A stretch of DNA of 40,883 nucleotides from an uncultured Pelagibacteraceae bacterium (GTDB lineage Bacteria > Pseudomonadota > Alphaproteobacteria > Pelagibacterales > Pelagibacteraceae). Positions 39,907 through 40,883 of the stretch are shown here, one piece after another. The notes beneath the pieces are model-generated. The model did not search any database and was not told the origin of the DNA. It saw only the letters and a list, made by a program, of their open reading frames with translations. A program made the translations under genes and the position numbers. Each line of letters begins with the position of its first letter. Position 1 is the stretch's first letter. The stretch covers positions 1-40,883 of the forward strand of contig CACCID010000008.1 in NCBI GenBank assembly GCA_902545945.1, read 5' to 3'.

Positions 39907-40507
39907 TCACTAAAAGCCAGGGCTTATCTTTTTTAAGTTTTTTTTCAAAGTTATCTATCTGAGAGATTTTTTCCATCGACAAGGCAATATCGTCCAAACC
40001 TTCTATTAAACATTTCTTTTTAAAAGCATCTACCTCAAACTTTATAACTTTATTCCCATATTTAATTTCTTGCTTTTCTAAATTAATTTCAATTTCCTCT
40101 TTTCTCTTTGAATATTCGGCAAGTTCTAAAACCACTTTCTCATCAATTTTAATTGGCAAAATTCCATTCTTAAAACAATTGTTATAGAAAATATCAGCAA
40201 AACTAGAACTAATGACACACTTAATGCCAAAATCTGATAAAGCCCAAGGAGCGTGCTCCCTTGAGGACCCGCATCCAAAATTTTTTCCAGCAAGTAAAAT
40301 TTTTGATTTGTTATAAGGCTCTTTATTTAAAATAAAATCATTGATTATTTTTCCATTTTCATCATATCTCATTTCATAAAATAAGCTTTTACCCAATCCC
40401 GTCCTTTTTATAGTTTTTAAGAATTGTTTTGGAATTATCATATCAGTATCAATATTCTGAAGTGATAAATAAGATGGTATCGATTTTAAATAAGAAAATT
40501 TTTCCAT
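39899..40507 (-). CDS. leuD: 3-Isopropylmalate dehydratase small subunit
   Basis: Swivelling small subunit of isopropylmalate isomerase, partner of LeuC. 202 residues, the long bacterial form. [30 protein letters not shown] and the [17 protein letters not shown] segment are diagnostic. Separated from leuC by one base. Confidence 0.97.
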   Translation of the reverse strand: MEKFSYLKSIPSYLSLQNIDTDMIIPKQFLKTIKRTGLGKSLFYEMRYDENGKIINDFILNKEPYNKSKILLAGKNFGCGSSREHAPWALSDFGIKCVISSSFADIFYNNCFKNGILPIKIDEKVVLELAEYSKRKEEIEINLEKQEIKYGNKVIKFEVDAFKKKCLIEGLDDIALSMEKISQIDNFEKKLKKDKPWLLVND

Positions 40508-40508
40508 T

Positions 40509-40883
40509 TTATATCTCTCTTACATCTGTTAAATGACCATTTATCGCTGCGGCGATAGCCATACCTGGGCTGACTAAATGAGTTCTTCCTCCTCGTCCTT
40601 GTCTACCCTCAAAATTTCTATTAGATGTTGAAGCACATCTTTCTCTTGGTTTTAACTGATCTGGGTTCATTCCCAAGCACATTGAGCAACCAGGCTCTCT
40701 CCATTCAAATCCAGCTTCTTTAAAAATTTTATCTAGACCCTCTTTTTCAGCTTGCTCTTTAACTAATCCTGATCCAGGAACAACCATTGCACTTACATTA
40801 TTAGCAATTTTTTTACCTCTTAAAAGTTCTGCAGCAACTCTAAGATCTTCAATTCTTCCATTTGTGCAACTTCCAATAAATAT
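40509..40883 (-). CDS. leuC: 3-Isopropylmalate dehydratase large subunit, C-terminal part (cut by window end)
   Basis: Aconitase-family subunit with the [4Fe-4S] cluster. The frame is open to the last base, so only the 124 C-terminal residues are here; the Met codon at 40787 is internal, not a start. Cluster cysteines are visible in [11 protein letters not shown] near the window edge and in [32 protein letters not shown] is the normal C-terminal signature. First of the leuC-leuD-leuB run. Confidence 0.96.
   Translation of the reverse strand: MFIGSCTNGRIEDLRVAAELLRGKKIANNVSAMVVPGSGLVKEQAEKEGLDKIFKEAGFEWREPGCSMCLGMNPDQLKPRERCASTSNRNFEGRQGRGGRTHLVSPGMAIAAAINGHLTDVREI

Noticed and set aside
40509-40787. 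A separate small 92-residue protein
   Set aside because: It is the C-terminus of LeuC; the frame continues to the window end with GSCTNGR, so the Met is internal.

Overview
The window is a gene-dense, strongly AT-rich stretch of an alphaproteobacterial genome, most likely SAR11 (Pelagibacterales). Grounds: very low G+C with long A/T runs, one- to few-base spacing between genes, a streamlined gene set, the classic alphaproteobacterial F1-only atpHAGDC operon (no F0 genes beside it), the mdh-sucCDAB-lpd arrangement, and a SAM-II riboswitch in front of metX of the compact marine type. The lineage is an inference from these traits; no marker gene was compared. No gap between genes exceeds 180 bases. 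I see no tRNA, rRNA, insertion sequence, CRISPR array or prophage.

Left part (1-12350), mostly plus strand: the 3' end of lysA; plsC; a minus-strand pair tyrA-hisC; a regulatory stretch (promoter, SAM-II aptamer, intrinsic terminator) feeding metX-metW-gloB; then a growth/translation operon rplU-rpmA-obgE-proB-proA-nadD-rsfS-ctpA-rppH.

Middle and right part (12340-40883), almost all minus strand. In transcription order it reads leuC (cut by the window edge)-leuD-leuB-asd-sdhC-sdhD-sdhA-sdhB-mmsA-mdh, then, beyond an inserted block, sucC-sucD-sucA-sucB-lpd-priA, then atpH-A-G-D-C. Leucine and aspartate-family biosynthesis thus sits next to a central-metabolism block: succinate dehydrogenase, malate dehydrogenase, 2-oxoglutarate dehydrogenase, succinyl-CoA synthetase, the propionyl/acetyl-CoA-forming MmsA, and the catalytic head of ATP synthase.

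The run is broken at 26943-32019 by five genes of other strand arrangement and extreme AT content: two multi-membrane GT-C type glycosyltransferase-like proteins, a GT2 polyprenyl-phosphate-sugar-synthase-like enzyme, an 87-residue single-membrane-segment protein of unknown function, and a class I methyltransferase. This is the one accessory-looking region and the best candidate for an undescribed pathway (a periplasmic or cell-surface glycosylation module).

Other points worth reading: the metX leader shows a mutually exclusive aptamer/antiterminator/terminator arrangement that predicts transcriptional control by SAM-II; SdhD lacks the histidine that normally ligates heme b; and several convergent gene pairs abut or overlap without any terminator. 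Start sites were moved from the longest open frame for metX, rplU, nadD, sdhD and mmsA.
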